DNA of 64,000 nucleotides from Calliopum simillimum (Eukaryota > Arthropoda > Insecta > Diptera > Lauxaniidae): NCBI GenBank assembly GCA_951812925.1, contig OX638369.1:63006228-63070227 (forward strand). The letters run 5' to 3'. How positions within the stretch are numbered: the first letter of the stretch is position 1; the number at the start of each line of letters is the position of its first letter. The notes beneath the pieces were generated by a model, which was not told the DNA's origin, did not search any database, and worked only from the letters and a program-made list of their open reading frames with translations. The position numbers and the translations under genes are program-made. Positions 45,230-57,130 of this stretch are shown piece after piece.

Positions 45230-46215
45230 TAGATGGTGGAGTGGAATAACACCCATGGAAATTATGCCGGCAATGAAAAGGCGGGAGTTATTTCCATTTT
45301 GTTGAAATTTGAATTAAGTGCCGTATTTTTGAACAAAGTATAAATTCCTTCTAATGCCATTTAAAATTTTGTGCGAGTTGTTTCACAAAACATTGCGAAC
45401 GTTTGATGGAAAATGGCAACACTAAAATATTATGTCCAATTTGTCGTCAAATTGGACAAAATTCAGTTAAAGTATATACGAAGGGTACTTTTTTTATGTC
45501 AGGAACTGGCAGCACTATTGTCAATAGCTAAAATCTGGTAACACCATAATAAAGTTTTACATTTTTTAGCATAAACGTACTCACAACGTTTTGATGTACA
45601 AGTGCTATTTGTTTTGTTTACAGTGAGTTAAGAAAATCAATTTGGCCAAAAAATGGAAATATCAAGAGAAGGTTTTCTTTGGGTTACACAGTCCTGCGAT
45701 TTTGAAAAAGTTAAATAAGTATGAAATGAGAGTAGGTGATTTTTATAGGTTTTTGATCGCTGAATCCGAATATGACCTCCAATTTGCTCCATAATGTCTG
45801 AGATCCAAGTTATCCGTGATTTAAAGTGCAAGAAATGCAAGTTTCAGACACATGGCGTACATCCTGAAAGTAGTCTAGTTCTGACAGCGGTATTGAATAG
45901 CCCTGAGCTTCCTCTTTAAAGCGTACTTGTAACTTTTTCAATTGAATCATTAGTTTCCGAGATATAATTGATTGAAGTAAAGGTATCGCTTATCCCTGTA
46001 AAAGACTATATTCATTTTGTCTACCTTTACTTCAATGGATGATGCCTCGGAAACTAATGATCCAATTGGAATGAAAATAATGATATGGGAGTTTTTTTTA
46101 TTTTATTTGGGAAATAGGTCCCGCGGGAGTTATTTCCTTTTTTATTAGAAAATAATGCCCGTAATAAAAGGAAATACAATAACTCTCGCGGGTTTTATTT
46201 CCTTTTCAGATTGGA
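45230..46215. mobile_element. Possible TIR element with GGGAGTTATTTCC motifs and an inner hairpin
   Basis: GCGGGAGTTATTTCC occurs at 45281 and near 46116, and inverted near 46151-46215 (GGAAATACAATAACTCTCGC, GGAAATAACTCG). An inner hairpin at about 45937-46069 pairs TTAGTTTCCGAG with CTCGGAAACTAA and GAAGTAAAGGTA with TACCTTTACTTC. Outer boundaries are uncertain. Confidence 0.45.
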
Positions 46216-46459
46216 AATAACTCGTCCATCTCAGGTATCGAATGTTATTGCTGTACCTCTAATAGTTTGGCTGTTATTAATTTATGCCACAAAATTTTCC
46301 ATTGTGCACTGCACTGGGAATAATTTTGAAACCATCACAATCCAGCGATCGAACTCTTTAAGAAGTAACGACATTTTCAAAGACTACATTCGCAGTCTTA
46401 AGAGTGAGGGCAAATTGGGATTTGAGAGCGTAGCATCTCTCATACAAAAAAAAATTTAA
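46211..46459 (+). other. Open frame of unknown meaning after an acceptor-like site
   Basis: TTTTATTTCCTTTTCAG ends at 46209 and looks like a 3' splice site. The following frame is open to 46459: EITRPSQVSNVIAVPLIVWL (hydrophobic stretch), then HCTGNNFETITIQRSNS and RSNDIFKDYIRSLKSEGKLG. There is no ATG at the start. No family recognised. It could be a host exon, a TE-captured fragment or chance. Confidence 0.25.
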
Positions 46460-46790
46460 AAACAATTTAAGTACTATGCGTCATTTCATAACTTCTGATA
46501 AGACTTCGACTTTCACCATGATTGAATGGAATTGAAACCAGAATGTTTACAGTGAACCGAAACAAGACATTCAGCTCCGATGCAGACGAAGAGGGAGCGA
46601 TTAGAAAAGTTAAGGTAATACATAACTTGAAAAAGTTATAAGAACTAACCCTAAATATTATTGTTATCTCATGCTCAAAATTAGTGAAAAAAAAAACTTG
46701 GGTTGAAAAGAAAAAAGTCATGTTTACAGAGGTAAGACAAAAAGTTTTTTCGACAATAACGAATTTAAACACAAAACACTTCAGCAGTGC

Positions 46791-47693
46791 CCAGTGTGCC
46801 AAACGGACCCGTTACGAGTCCGTAACGGGTTCATATTCTCGAATTTTTTATCCGTTATGAATCCGTTACTGATCCTTTTTTTTTTCCAAAATAAAGCGAA
46901 TCGTCTTTTCTACTTTCGTGAATCCGTTACGAACCCGTAACGTACATCAAAAACGAATTCAAAACGGATTTTAATAATGTTGATGATGCCTTTTTTTTAA
47001 AAAAAAAGAAAAATATTGAAGCGCTTATTTTTGATTAAAAAAAAAAAACTACTACTACTACCGGGAGGCGAACCCAGAGGCTCCCGAGGTATTACTTTTC
47101 AAACACTAGACGTTACACAACAAGGCTATTGACCGATATAATATAGACTTATCTGATGTTGAGATTTAAAGTTTGTATATTAAACAAATTTTTGTTGTTG
47201 TTTTTATAAGTATTCTGTGTTCTTTCTCTTCCCGTCTTTTGGTAAAAAATATTACATACTCAAATTTGGAATCAAAAACGTTTCTTCAAACAAAGTTTTA
47301 AAAAGTTTACAAAAAATCATTCACAATAAAATAAAAAGAAAAAAAAACCCATCAAAAATGTTTTTTTTTTATCATCATTAACATTAATTAAAGCAAATTC
47401 GTTTTGAGTTCGTATTTGAAGTATTTACGGATTCGAAACGGATTTACCCAGGTTCGAATCATACCACATGTGGATTTTTATCCTTTATTTTTCTTATTTT
47501 TTTCTTATTTTTTTTTTTTAATTGTTAATAACCGCTTCAAACACACCATTAACATTATTAAAGCAAATCCGTTTTGAATTCGTTTTTGATGCACGTTACG
47601 GGTTCGAAACAGATCCGTTACCGCAGATAACGTTTTTTATCCTTTTATGTAACGGGTTTGAAACGGATCCTCATCCGTTTTTGTGCACATTGG
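46791..47693. mobile_element. TIR element with CCGTTACGG-type subrepeats
   Basis: The left end CCAGTGTGCCAAACGGACCC and right end complement CCAATGTGCACAAAAACGGA are similar. Both sides carry many CGTTACGGGTTC and ACGGATCCGT-like motifs (46808-46945; 47555-47675). ATTCAAAACGGATTT is mirrored by AAATCCGTTTTGAATT. A tRNA-derived sequence lies inside. It is non-coding. Confidence 0.65.
47046..47136 (-). repeat. tRNA-derived SINE-like head with (AGT)n tail
   Basis: On the minus strand: GGTCAATAGCCTTGTTGTGT (A-box region), then CGGGAGCCTCTGGGTTCGCC and TCCCGG (B-box GGTTCGCCTCC in a paired GGG/CCC arm). This is followed by TAGTAGTAGT and a T run. Box spacing is tRNA-like. It lies inside the 46791-47693 element. 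Confidence 0.6.
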
Positions 47694-49223
47694 ATGACTA
47701 CTGTATCTCAAAACAAAAACAAGCATTTTGAAATATTTTTGAGGAATCACACATCAGAGATGAACAATATGGTGGGTAGCACTGGACTGTGTATTGAAGT
47801 ACCAAAAGGATATGTCAAAAAAGAAAAAAATCCATAATGCCAAACACAGTATGCGAACATTTTGGGCACAGCGTACAAACGCTGCATTGAAAGCGTATTC
47901 GTAGGGTATTTAAGTTGTACCCTGACCAAGGAAAACACCCTTTTTCGTTTTTATTTAACTGGAGGATTTCTTTCATCTTTTTAAGAAACCACCTAAAATT
48001 TTGCAACATTTACCCATAAACCAAATAATGGAATCACTTTGAAAACAGAGACGGAAACCCACAGACGCACAGACTCATGACCGACCGAATAAATAAATAT
48101 TGGGGTAAATAGACAGATAAATGTACACACACCAACAGACATACGGACAGATTATCAACCACGTTGCACACTCAATAAACGGATATTTTGTACTGGGTTA
48201 TCGAATGCTTTCGATATTAACATTGATAGAAAAAAAAAAAAAAAAAAAATCGAAAATAACATCCCATAATGTGTGCGACCAAGTGGAATCATCGGGTTAA
48301 TATTTTTGTGGTGGAATGCTTTTTTTTTATTTTTTGTCTTTTTCTTGGGGTTGGCAATAACAAAAATAAAACTTATATTGAATTTGTCCAGAAGAATATA
48401 AAAATTTAAACAAGTTTGAACAACGAAAACATGAATTTGGGTGGTATGAGATGCCTTTCATCTATAGTCGTAGGTTGTAAGGGGGTTATTAAATAAGAAA
48501 ATCAGTGTTAATGCTATTAAAATTTTGTCATCTTAAATGTTTCCTATTGCTGGTTTTTTGTTTCATTGTAATTATTGTATACATGATATGAATAAAAAAA
48601 AAAAATAAATAAAGAAAAAAATTTCTTCAACTCCTTGAATGAGAGCTGAATCCATAACCCATCATACTACTTGGATGCATCGTTACTTGTAATAAATTTG
48701 CGTAATTGCTATTTATATTCTGTGGGTCGAATACAGAGCACATTAGAACAGTACCCTCTGTCGAACATTTTTAACTGACGGCCATATGCTGCAGCTGTGT
48801 TTTTTCAGATCCTAGTGCTTTATTTTTTGGAGAAGCTTCTTATTAGTTTTTGCTTTGATTTGGTCCTTTCTGAAAAAAAGTGAACACTTAAACTCGTCAT
48901 GGCACAGTGAAAGATCCGTGGCCATAAATATGTAAAAATGAAAAAAAAAAAAAAAACTATAAAAGTTTAGTTTACAGTGGGTTTAGTAACACAGTGGGTT
49001 ATGAACAGCAAAAATGCTGTATGGAAATTTTCATATAAGCAACTGCTGGAAAAAAGGCTCAAGTTGTTTGAAGCCTAATGTGCAAATGCAGCGCATATTG
49101 TTTCTACTTTATGAAAAATGTATTTTTTTTCTATCGATCATATCTAAATTAAACGGATTTTCCAAACATTTGACAAAAAAATTTTTGAAAAATAAAAAAC
49201 TGCAAACTTTGATATGACAAAAA
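47694..49223. other. Stretch without a supported gene
   Basis: Contains long A runs (near 48231-48249, 48597 and 48941). No domain-bearing frame and no repeat end recognised. Confidence 0.35.
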
Positions 49224-50022
49224 ACTAGTAAGGGTTTAAACTTAGGCCTGGCCAAACATTAAAACCCTGCACTGCTGAATTTTGAAAATTTTGCTCATAT
49301 GGAGGGTGCCGCGGCCCCTTGTCCGAATTCACCAAGTTTTTACTCAGAGCTTGCCTTTATAGTTCTTAGTGTCTGAGTGAAATTTGGTAAGGTTACCTCA
49401 AAAAACGTTTTCAGTACGGCGTTTTGGAGCTTTTGCTTATATGGGATGTGCCACGCCCTCTAGTCCGATTTCACCCAGTTTTTGCTCAGAGCTTGTATTT
49501 ATAATGCTTAGTGTCTGAGAAAAAGTTAGTTTGATTATCTCAAAAAACGCTTTTAGTATAGCGTTTTGAAGTTTTTGCATATATGGGAGGTGCTACGCCC
49601 TCTTGTCTTTATTTGCCCAGTTTTTGCTCAGAGCTTGCGCTTATAATTCGTAGTATTTATGTGTATTTTTGTTGCATTGTCCTAAAAAATACTCCTAAAG
49701 TTGCATTTTGAATATATTTTTTGTATGGGCGGTAGGCGTGTCCGTTGATCGATTTCGCTCATTTCAAACTCACAAGCTAATTTTGATGACGGAGGTAGTG
49801 TACCAAATTTCAGTGAATTATCTTGCTTTGTTTTCCCAAAAAATGTATTTCCACGCACAGCCAGCCAGCCAACCAGCCAGCCGGACAGACGGGCATGGCT
49901 ATATCGACTCAGCAGGTGACGCTGATCAAGAATATATATACTTTTCTATATCTGCCACACCTCCTTCTCTGCGTTAGAAACGGAAGGACAAAGTGAATAT
50001 ACCCTGGGTGTAGGGTATAAAA
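49224..50022 (+). mobile_element. DINE-1-like element, second long copy
   Basis: Same layout as 9417-10245: ACTAGTAAGGGTTTAAACTT, GGCCTGGCC, about three body units (GCTTATATGGGATGTGCCAC; CAGAGCTTG), TTGTATGGGCGGTAGGCGTG, a short CAGCCAGCC tract, ACGGGCATGGCTATATCGAC and TACCCTGGGTGTAGGGTATA. Flanks are A-rich. Confidence 0.78.
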
Positions 50023-50397
50023 AAAATACATATCTTCGAATCTTTGTTGTTTATTAGTGTAACATGTGGCAAGGTATCCTTAATCGAAATCCAAACTTCC
50101 AGCTCCAACTTTTGAGAACTTGTTTTGTTATGCATTTTTTCCTATTGTATATTTTATTTGTTTGCATCGGAACATGGTAATTTCCACAGAAATGTTCACC
50201 GTGAGCAAAAAAATTAAATCATTATATCTCTGAAACTTATTAACGTACACCGATAAACTTTGGTGCATATGCTAAAATTGATGTTTAGTTTGCGTTAAAT
50301 AAATTTTTTAAAACAATTTCAACTAAAAATTTTCCAATGACTCATGAATTATCGTAATTTTAGCGGCATTCATAACACCGTTCGACACAAAAAAAAA

Positions 50398-50680
50398 AAA
50401 CATGAGAAAATCCAAAAAATTTTTAAAGTAGACGTGAAAAAAATACCCGTGTCTTGTGGTTTTTCTCCAGCACGTCACATTTTTTTTTAATCGATTTTTG
50501 AAGTTTTTTTTTCCACTGTATATGAAAAAAACAAAAATACCGTATTCTTGTGTTAAATCGATGAATTTAACTATATGATCCTTACATATGAGGTGTATCA
50601 TGTGTTCAGCAAACTTATGCAAGATATTGCGGGGAATATTTTTGTAGAAAATGTTAACCCTGTTTGACCCCCACATGTGG
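50398..50680 (+). repeat. Solo fragment of the 32443-33306 element
   Basis: Matches the interior 32905-33160 in direct orientation: ACATGAGAAAATCCAAAAAA, TACCCGTGTCT, CTCCAGCACGTCA, TTAATCGATTTTTGAAGTTT, TTGTGTTAAATC and GGAATATTTTTGTAGAAAAT. The TIR arms of that element are not seen here. Confidence 0.75.
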
Positions 50681-52339
50681 AACATTTTTGCCCTGTTCTT
50701 AAAAAGCTACAAAAATTACACCCAAAACAGGGAAATATTGAGTCATTATGTACTACAAAGCAAAAAAATCGTTAAGATCAGTATGCAGTTCTAACAATAA
50801 ATATTTACCAAATTTCACCCCACAGTAAAACTCTAAAATTACATTGTGGACAAAACTCGTTCTCACAAGATCATAACGAAATCATACAAGGATCATTTTC
50901 CTAGAATACATTAACCCATTATATCCTGTTTTTATGGGTCTTTTGACCCCTTTTTCTAAAACTGAGCAATGGGTTAAAAATTTTTGCAAAAATATCCTAC
51001 AAAAAATTTCACCAAGAGTTGCCAGAGACGAAAAATTCTTAAAACTTAAGGTAAGCGCGTCAGGGATGTAATTAATATGCAATGTGAAAAGTAATTGGCG
51101 CATAATCATAGTCAAAATAAAGCACACTCTAAGATCAGTAAAATATGTTTTTAAATAGAGTATGCTTTAAGTCAATCATAGTCGATTTAAAGCACACTCT
51201 ATCGCTAAAAGTATACTTCAACTTTAAAATAGGAAAAAGCTGTTGCTAAAACAGTTAGCAATCTCCAAAAACAGAAAAATGTCACTTTATGAAAATTTTC
51301 AGTGTTTTGAATTTATGATTTTGTGTAAAAAAATATCAAAACCTTAAATTTTTGAGAAACTGCAAGAGATTTCGATTTTGTTGTATTTTATTTCATATTG
51401 GGTAAAGATTTGGAAAAACCACAGCGCATTGTTAAATTGATGCTTAATATAATATGAAAGGTGTTCCTGTCCCGATAATCATACAAGCCCTCTCTACCAT
51501 GTGATTTTTTGGAAGCAACCCTTTTCTGCACCGCTCGGGTTCTGCTTACATTTATTTTCTTTAGTAAATAATTGTATAGTTATATTATTAATTTGCTTAC
51601 TTTTATTTCATCTATCATTGCCAAACAGCCATTCCATGCCTAGCGTAACAAGATCTGCCACACCCTTTCCGATTTCGATGAAATTTGGTACATGGTTTCG
51701 TTTCATGTCTTTGGGAAATGGCAAAAAAAAAAAAAAAAATTTGCGATTTTTTTTTGTGGCTTGTGGAGGCGTGCAAAAAGTGGAAAAATCGGAAAAATCG
51801 GTAAAATGTGAGAAACTCTCCTCAAATTATTGTCAATAACTTGGCCAATACGCATTCGATTTTCATGTTTAAACCTGTTTTGGAAAGGTATTAAATCGGG
51901 CTATAAGCACAAAATAAAATTTTTCGTAGTTGATAAAAAGTACTAAATTTACTACTATTTTAGCACTAAACTACAAAAAACGTGCCCAGGTACACATTTT
52001 TTACCTTCCAAAATATATATCTTGGAAAGAAAATAAATAATCTTTCATACGAAAAAGAGGGAAAATTGGTATGTATCAAGGCTTAGAAGTTATAATTTTT
52101 TGAAAATTTGAAAAAAGGTCTGACCACAAAATGGCAAACTGGAACATTTGTTAACCTATTTTCATGCTTGGACCATTTTTAGAAAGGTATTGAATCACGC
52201 TATGCGCGCAAAGTAAATTTTTAGTGTATGGTAAAAAGTACAAAATTTACTACTATAGCACCTGTTTTCGACCTTCCAAAATATTTTTCTGGAATAGAAG
52301 ACAAAACCACTTTTCACATGAATTTAAAATGAACATCGC

Positions 52340-52912
52340 GTCTTTTATGGTATACGAGTAATGTTTTTTTGAACATTGCAATAATTCGTATTATGTAAGT
52401 TTTTTTGTAATTTACATCATTTTAAATTCCTCGAAAGATTTTTTAAATGAAATACGCCATGCTGCAATACGGTTACGTCCTAAGGGACTTAGAAAAAAAA
52501 TTGGTATCGACGCGGCATGGCAGTTTCTCACCAAAAAGGGCCTTGCATTCGTATTTGCGGTTCCTTTAAGCAAAATGCTTGAAGAGCAAGAAAACAGAGA
52601 CCTTACCAAAGCCAAATATTTGATGCTAAGTTACTTTTTGAATGGAAACACAGTAAAAAGTCCGATACAGTTTACCGATATTGTACAATTGATGCATATT
52701 AAGGAACTGCATCACAACTATGTAACGCTTTTTTACCAGGGACCCAAAAATTTCATAATTTTGTTCCCTTACGACGTAACCGTATAGCAGCACCGCGTAT
52801 TTCGTTTTAAAAATCTTCCGAGAAATTTAAAATGATGTAAATTACAAAAAAACTTACATAATACGAATTACTGCATTTACAGAAATGTTCAAAAAACAAG
52901 ACATTTGAATTT
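52340..52912. repeat. Hairpin with an open frame in its loop
   Basis: The arms (52340 to about 52495 and about 52765-52912) mirror: CGTATTATGTAAGTTTTTTT, GTAATTTACATCATTTTAAA and AATACGG-TTACGTC. The loop and inner arms hold the frame 52362-52787. Confidence 0.8.
52362..52787 (+). other. Open frame in hairpin loop, unknown product
   Basis: About 141 codons open; the first ATG is at 52575. Readable parts: NEIRHAAIRLRPKGLRKKIG, IDAAWQFLTKKGLAFVFAVP, EEQENRDLTKAKYLMLSYF, SPIQFTDIVQLMHIKELHH. Composition looks protein-like rather than a poly-Lys/Phe chance frame, and the segment is mostly unique within the hairpin. No family is recognised. It may be a captured host fragment or a remnant of a transposon protein. 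Confidence 0.35.
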
Positions 52913-53454
52913 TTTCAATATCAATAATTTTTTTTTTTTTTAATTTGACATGAAAATACAAAAAAAACTCGCTCAGTTGATTTTTTTCTCTCTATTTTTG
53001 CAAAGAGTTACCATATTGAATTGTTTTCTGCTCAACATAGTCGCATCTTCGTAGAAGCATGCTCTAAACTGACTATGGTAGTTGCAGAATTAAAGTATAC
53101 TCTATCTTTTTAGTATTTTGCTAACAGAAGCCGGCTTTTATGAGGGACTATGATTATGCGCCATTGATTTTAACGATTTTTCCAGCTTCGAATATTTTTA
53201 GCGAATATTCCGTAGTACGTACTTACTCAACATATCCCTGTTTTGGGTGTCACTTTTGTACCTTTTTAAGAAAATTTTATAAACTACAATATTGCGTCTC
53301 AATATTTTTCTCTAAATATATCTGTTAAAGAGATATTTGTAAAAAGCTGATTTCGGAAGTGTAAGCGCTTGGTGCTGATTAATAAATGCTCCTTTTGAAG
53401 CGCTCTTTTTCCCCTTACGTCAAATATTATCAGAGAAATGCTGTTTTAATTTAT

Positions 53455-53916
53455 TTGAGGGCGTGTCACCGCCTCCTTTTTCAGTGCAAATTAATTATCC
53501 CGATAACTTTTACACATTTACTAAATTTCATCCATCTGTGGCAAACAGTTTTGGACATATGATTTGTTAATTTTTTGGGGTGAGTGGCACCTCCCACATT
53601 TTTATCCCATTACTTGGCCTTTTTTATACAAACACAACGTAAAAACTTCTTTAAAAACGGATTGTTAGTTTTCGAGTCAATAAGGGACGAATACACAAAC
53701 AAACAAAATCTAGTTTTTATAAAGTTGGTTTCGGTATTTTCTCATAATTTGAAAACTATGAAAGATAGCTCAAAATTTGTTATATTTTTGAATTCAGCGT
53801 TAAAAAAAATTGATACCCATTTTGAAAAAAGCTTCGAACACGGAGGTAGGCGTATCCATCGGTGGATTTTGTTTGCCTTCACAGATTTTTATTATTTTAA
53901 TATAAAAATACCCTAG
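53455..53916 (+). mobile_element. Very degraded DINE-1-like copy
   Basis: GGGCGTGTCACCGCCTCC, ACGGAGGTAGGCGTATCCAT, a later TATAAAAATACCCT and ATATATGACGGG resemble pieces of the family body. The order is only partly kept. Confidence 0.35.
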
Positions 53917-55320
53917 TTCTATCATTACTATATATGACGGGTGTGCGAAAAACACCTACGCACTGACAGACCTACATACATACATTGCTTACATTTGATA
54001 TACAAAGACAAAAACCAAAGAATACAATTTTAAAATCTACGTTAAGGTCACGTTTAATTTAACCTTTTTAAAAAGTAAAAAATTAAAGATTATAAGAACA
54101 AAAAAGAAAACTCTTATAAATTTTGACCATCAATAGTAGTCGCACTAGAAATAAAAAAAAACTTCAAATGACAAGTGTATTTTCTCCCATACATTGAATA
54201 TAAATTCTTTTGCACATTCCGCACATTTGAGGGCATTCAAGGATGCTGATGTCCAGTTTCGCCCACTATTTTTTTATTTAGAGATTTCACAAAAAATGTC
54301 ACTTAAAAAATTGTGCCGCATGTCGAAAGAGTTTGGTGTGGCTTTGCTCTAAAGGCCACAAGAAATGTGCAATAATTCTTGTATGAAATGCAAGGAAAAA
54401 CTTTCGCTGACAATTTTTTTCTTTAAGTTTTTTATGGGATTAAAATATTTATGCGACTGCTTGAGACAAAGACAAGGCAAAGTAAGCAGTAAGGCGAAAA
54501 AAAGAAGACGAAGAAAACGTGCGAGCGAAAAACTAAAGGATTCTTCAGACAAAAACAGGCAAAAGAACGATAACTTGCCATAAAAAAAGATAGAAAGCGA
54601 TTTAGTTTATTGCACAAGGATTTATGGGATTAAATTGATATTTTGAGTGCAGCTTTAAAGTAAAGCGCACCATAATTTTAAGATGCGACAGTTTTAATAT
54701 TTTCTCTATTTTCTTATTTTCTTGCTGTAATTTTCCTTTAACTAAATGTTGCTGCTTTAAATCTGCAAAAATTTTTAAAAGTTTTTACAATTCTTTTACG
54801 GCACTTTTTAAACTACTTATTGCGCTTTTTCGGTCTTTTATTTGCTCTAATTCTCAAAATTTTTTGTTTTTCAAAGAAACACTAAAATGTTGCGCCCAAC
54901 ATTGGCAACACTGCTGCTGCTGCTGCTGCTACTGATGTGTTTTCTCACCAGTGTTGTTTCTTTTTTCGTCTTCCAAACACTGTATGAATGCAGGATTTTT
55001 ATGGTTCGCGTATCTGACTGCCATAAGTTTCGCGCTGTTAATTCTGCAAAAGTGCATTTTGGGAATGGCAACACTATTGTTATTTCTTTGTTTTATGGCG
55101 ATGTACCCGTATCTGTTTAAGGTGACCATATGTTACTTATTAAATATAAAATAGTTTTCGCGGTATCTAAGCTATAAAGGCAGATTAAAAAAACAAAGAA
55201 ATTAAGAAAGCTGCGGCTTAGACTTAAGGTTCTAAATTATGATACATTAACAAGGCAGACTTAGATTGTCAAATTTTAGAGGGCGATGCTTAGGCGAATG
55301 TTAAAATAAAAAAGAAAATT
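53917..55320. other. Stretch with a CTG-rich frame, no supported gene
   Basis: 54887-55120 (+) opens MLRPTLATLLLLLLLLMCFL on a CTG/TGC triplet run (54910-54935), which mimics a signal peptide. The rest has no domain. A Lys/Arg-rich frame at 54480-54583 is low complexity. Neither is supported. Confidence 0.3.
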
Positions 55321-55806
55321 ATATCGATACATCGAACATATAAGTTGATATCTCAAGTTACAACTTTTTAACGGGACAGTGTTTTTCACTTAAATATACT
55401 TAGATTTTAACTTAAACTAGGAAGGGTGACCTGGCCAAAATTAAATACCCTACAATTCTTTTCAAGTATATTATTGAACGCTTAGTTGATAAATGACGGG
55501 TCCGCCATCTAACGTTTTTTTTTTCAACTAGTGCTTAATTTCCACGCACACCCAGCCAAGCATGGACATGGCTATATCGACTCAAGAGGTGACGCTGATT
55601 AAGAATATATATACTTTTCCACACCTGCCGCGCCTCCTTCTCTGCGTTACTAACAGAAGGACAAAGTGAATATACCCTGGGGGTAGGGTATAAAAATAGC
55701 TTCCAGCTCTTAAAAATTTCAAGCTAGAGGTGCCACAATTTTACACAAGTTGGAGTATAAACATTGTAACTTGAGTTACCAACTTATACGTTGCATGTAT
55801 CGATAT
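55321..55806. mobile_element. TIR element (ATATCGATACAT) split by a DINE-1-like copy
   Basis: ATATCGATACATCGAACATA plus TAAGTTGATATCTCAAGTTA at the left is mirrored on the right by TAACTTGAGTTACCAACTTA plus TACGTTGCATGTATCGATAT. Without the insert it would be about 200 bp. Confidence 0.75.
55416..55695 (+). mobile_element. DINE-1-like element, short copy
   Basis: ACTAGGAAGGGTGACCTGGC, AAATACCCTAC, CCACGCACACCCAGCCAAGC, ATGGACATGGCTATATCGAC, GAATATATATACTTTTCCA and TACCCTGGGGGTAGGGTATA. The repeated body is deleted and the tetranucleotide tract is nearly gone. Confidence 0.75.
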
Positions 55807-57130
55807 CAACAATTGACATTTAGCAATGTCTTAGTTCAGTTAATAACATGATCCAGACTGATTTTCGTTTTGGTAAGTTATAGTTAATAGGTATGCCACA
55901 CATCTTTTGAAAATCAACTCTCAATACAGAAAAGGACACCTAAAAAATAAATTGCTTTGAAAAAATTTTGTTTTGGAAGATTCGTGCATTAAATTTCTTT
56001 CAGCTATTTTTACAGACATCAATTTCTGACCTCCTGACCAATACCAGTGTTTTTTATAATGAGCTTTTTAACCAGTTCACTTATGCCTGGATTCGCAATC
56101 ATTAATTAATTAAGGACTAAGGTTTAACCAGCAACATTTTATTTTCAGTCATTAGTTAATCCTTAGTTAAGCCCCCGAATCAAATTTGCTGTGCGTGCGT
56201 TTTCCATCGTTTTTGTAATTGTCTTTAATCAAACTTTAACAAAAACATATAAAATCCACAAACAAAATCCACAAGTTAACTAATTGGTTAACTAATGACT
56301 AGAAGAGACTTTTAACAAACTGTAAAATGGGTGAACAAACTTTTAAATCTGAGGAAAATTTTTCCAGACATCGAACATTTTTTATTTGGTGTCTACTTTT
56401 TTTTTAAAATGTCATTTAACATCCCTGCAGATAATTTGGAAACAGTTGTGAATAATAGAAGATTCAAATTTGATGCAAAGTTTTGTTTACAACCGAAACT
56501 TTTCATGAACTATCGTTATTGTAATGCAAAAGGAAGCGTTTCCTTTGCAATGCAAACATTTTTTGTTTCAGTGAAAATTTTTACAAAAAGCGAGCTATAC
56601 ATATGCATTTAAGTAGAAATAAAATGGTCATCCTATCTGTCTTGTAACTGAATAACTTTGTTGCAATTTTTCAACACGTCCTCACGTATAACGTAACTCA
56701 ACGCAATGTAACGAGAGAACATAATGTTAAACGTAACGTATATAGTGGTGTACTTTTGTTTTAATATCGTCTTTGTCGTGGTTCGTTTAATTTTAATGAC
56801 GGGAAATATTTTTGAAAAGGAACATGCAGCCATACTTTTCTTGGATTTTTATGTGTATGAGAACGAGCGAAGCTGTAGGAGAAACTTAAGGATGACTTAA
56901 TAATTTCGTTTTTTTTTAAACTTTACTATATCGACTGCACTGAAATTGTTTGATGCTAATTATTCACTTCGTTGAAAGTTTCCCAATTTTCCCATTTTCA
57001 TAATAAGAACGATTCTATTTGATGGGACACAATCTCCAGCGCACCAAAAGTTTAATTTTGAACTAAATAACCAACATGTAAAATTTGGTCTACATGTTTC
57101 AAAGAATATTTGAGTGGATCCCAAACCATT
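55807..57130. other. Stretch without a supported gene
   Basis: Short TTAATTAAGGACTAAGG/CTTAGTTAA-like inverted motifs near 56097-56175 may mark a small MITE. The 93-codon frame at 56331 has no domain. Confidence 0.35.

Larger units (their letters stand above)
51095..53165. mobile_element. TIR element of about 2.07 kb with an inner foldback
   Basis: The left end TTGGCGCATAATCATAGTC (51096) pairs with the right end, whose complement reads AATGGCGCATAATCATAGTC. Subterminal AAAGCACACTCTA and AGAGTATRCTTTAA motifs occur on both sides (51120-51215; 53060-53108). A roughly 310-bp unit (TGGAAAGGTATTAAATC; CTTCCAAAATATATATC) is present twice in diverged form near 51880 and 52180. A separate hairpin occupies 52340-52912. 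Confidence 0.6.

Noticed and set aside
54887..55120. Frame with a signal-peptide-like Leu run
   Set aside because: The Leu run is just a CTG/TGC triplet repeat; the remainder has no conserved cysteine pattern or domain.
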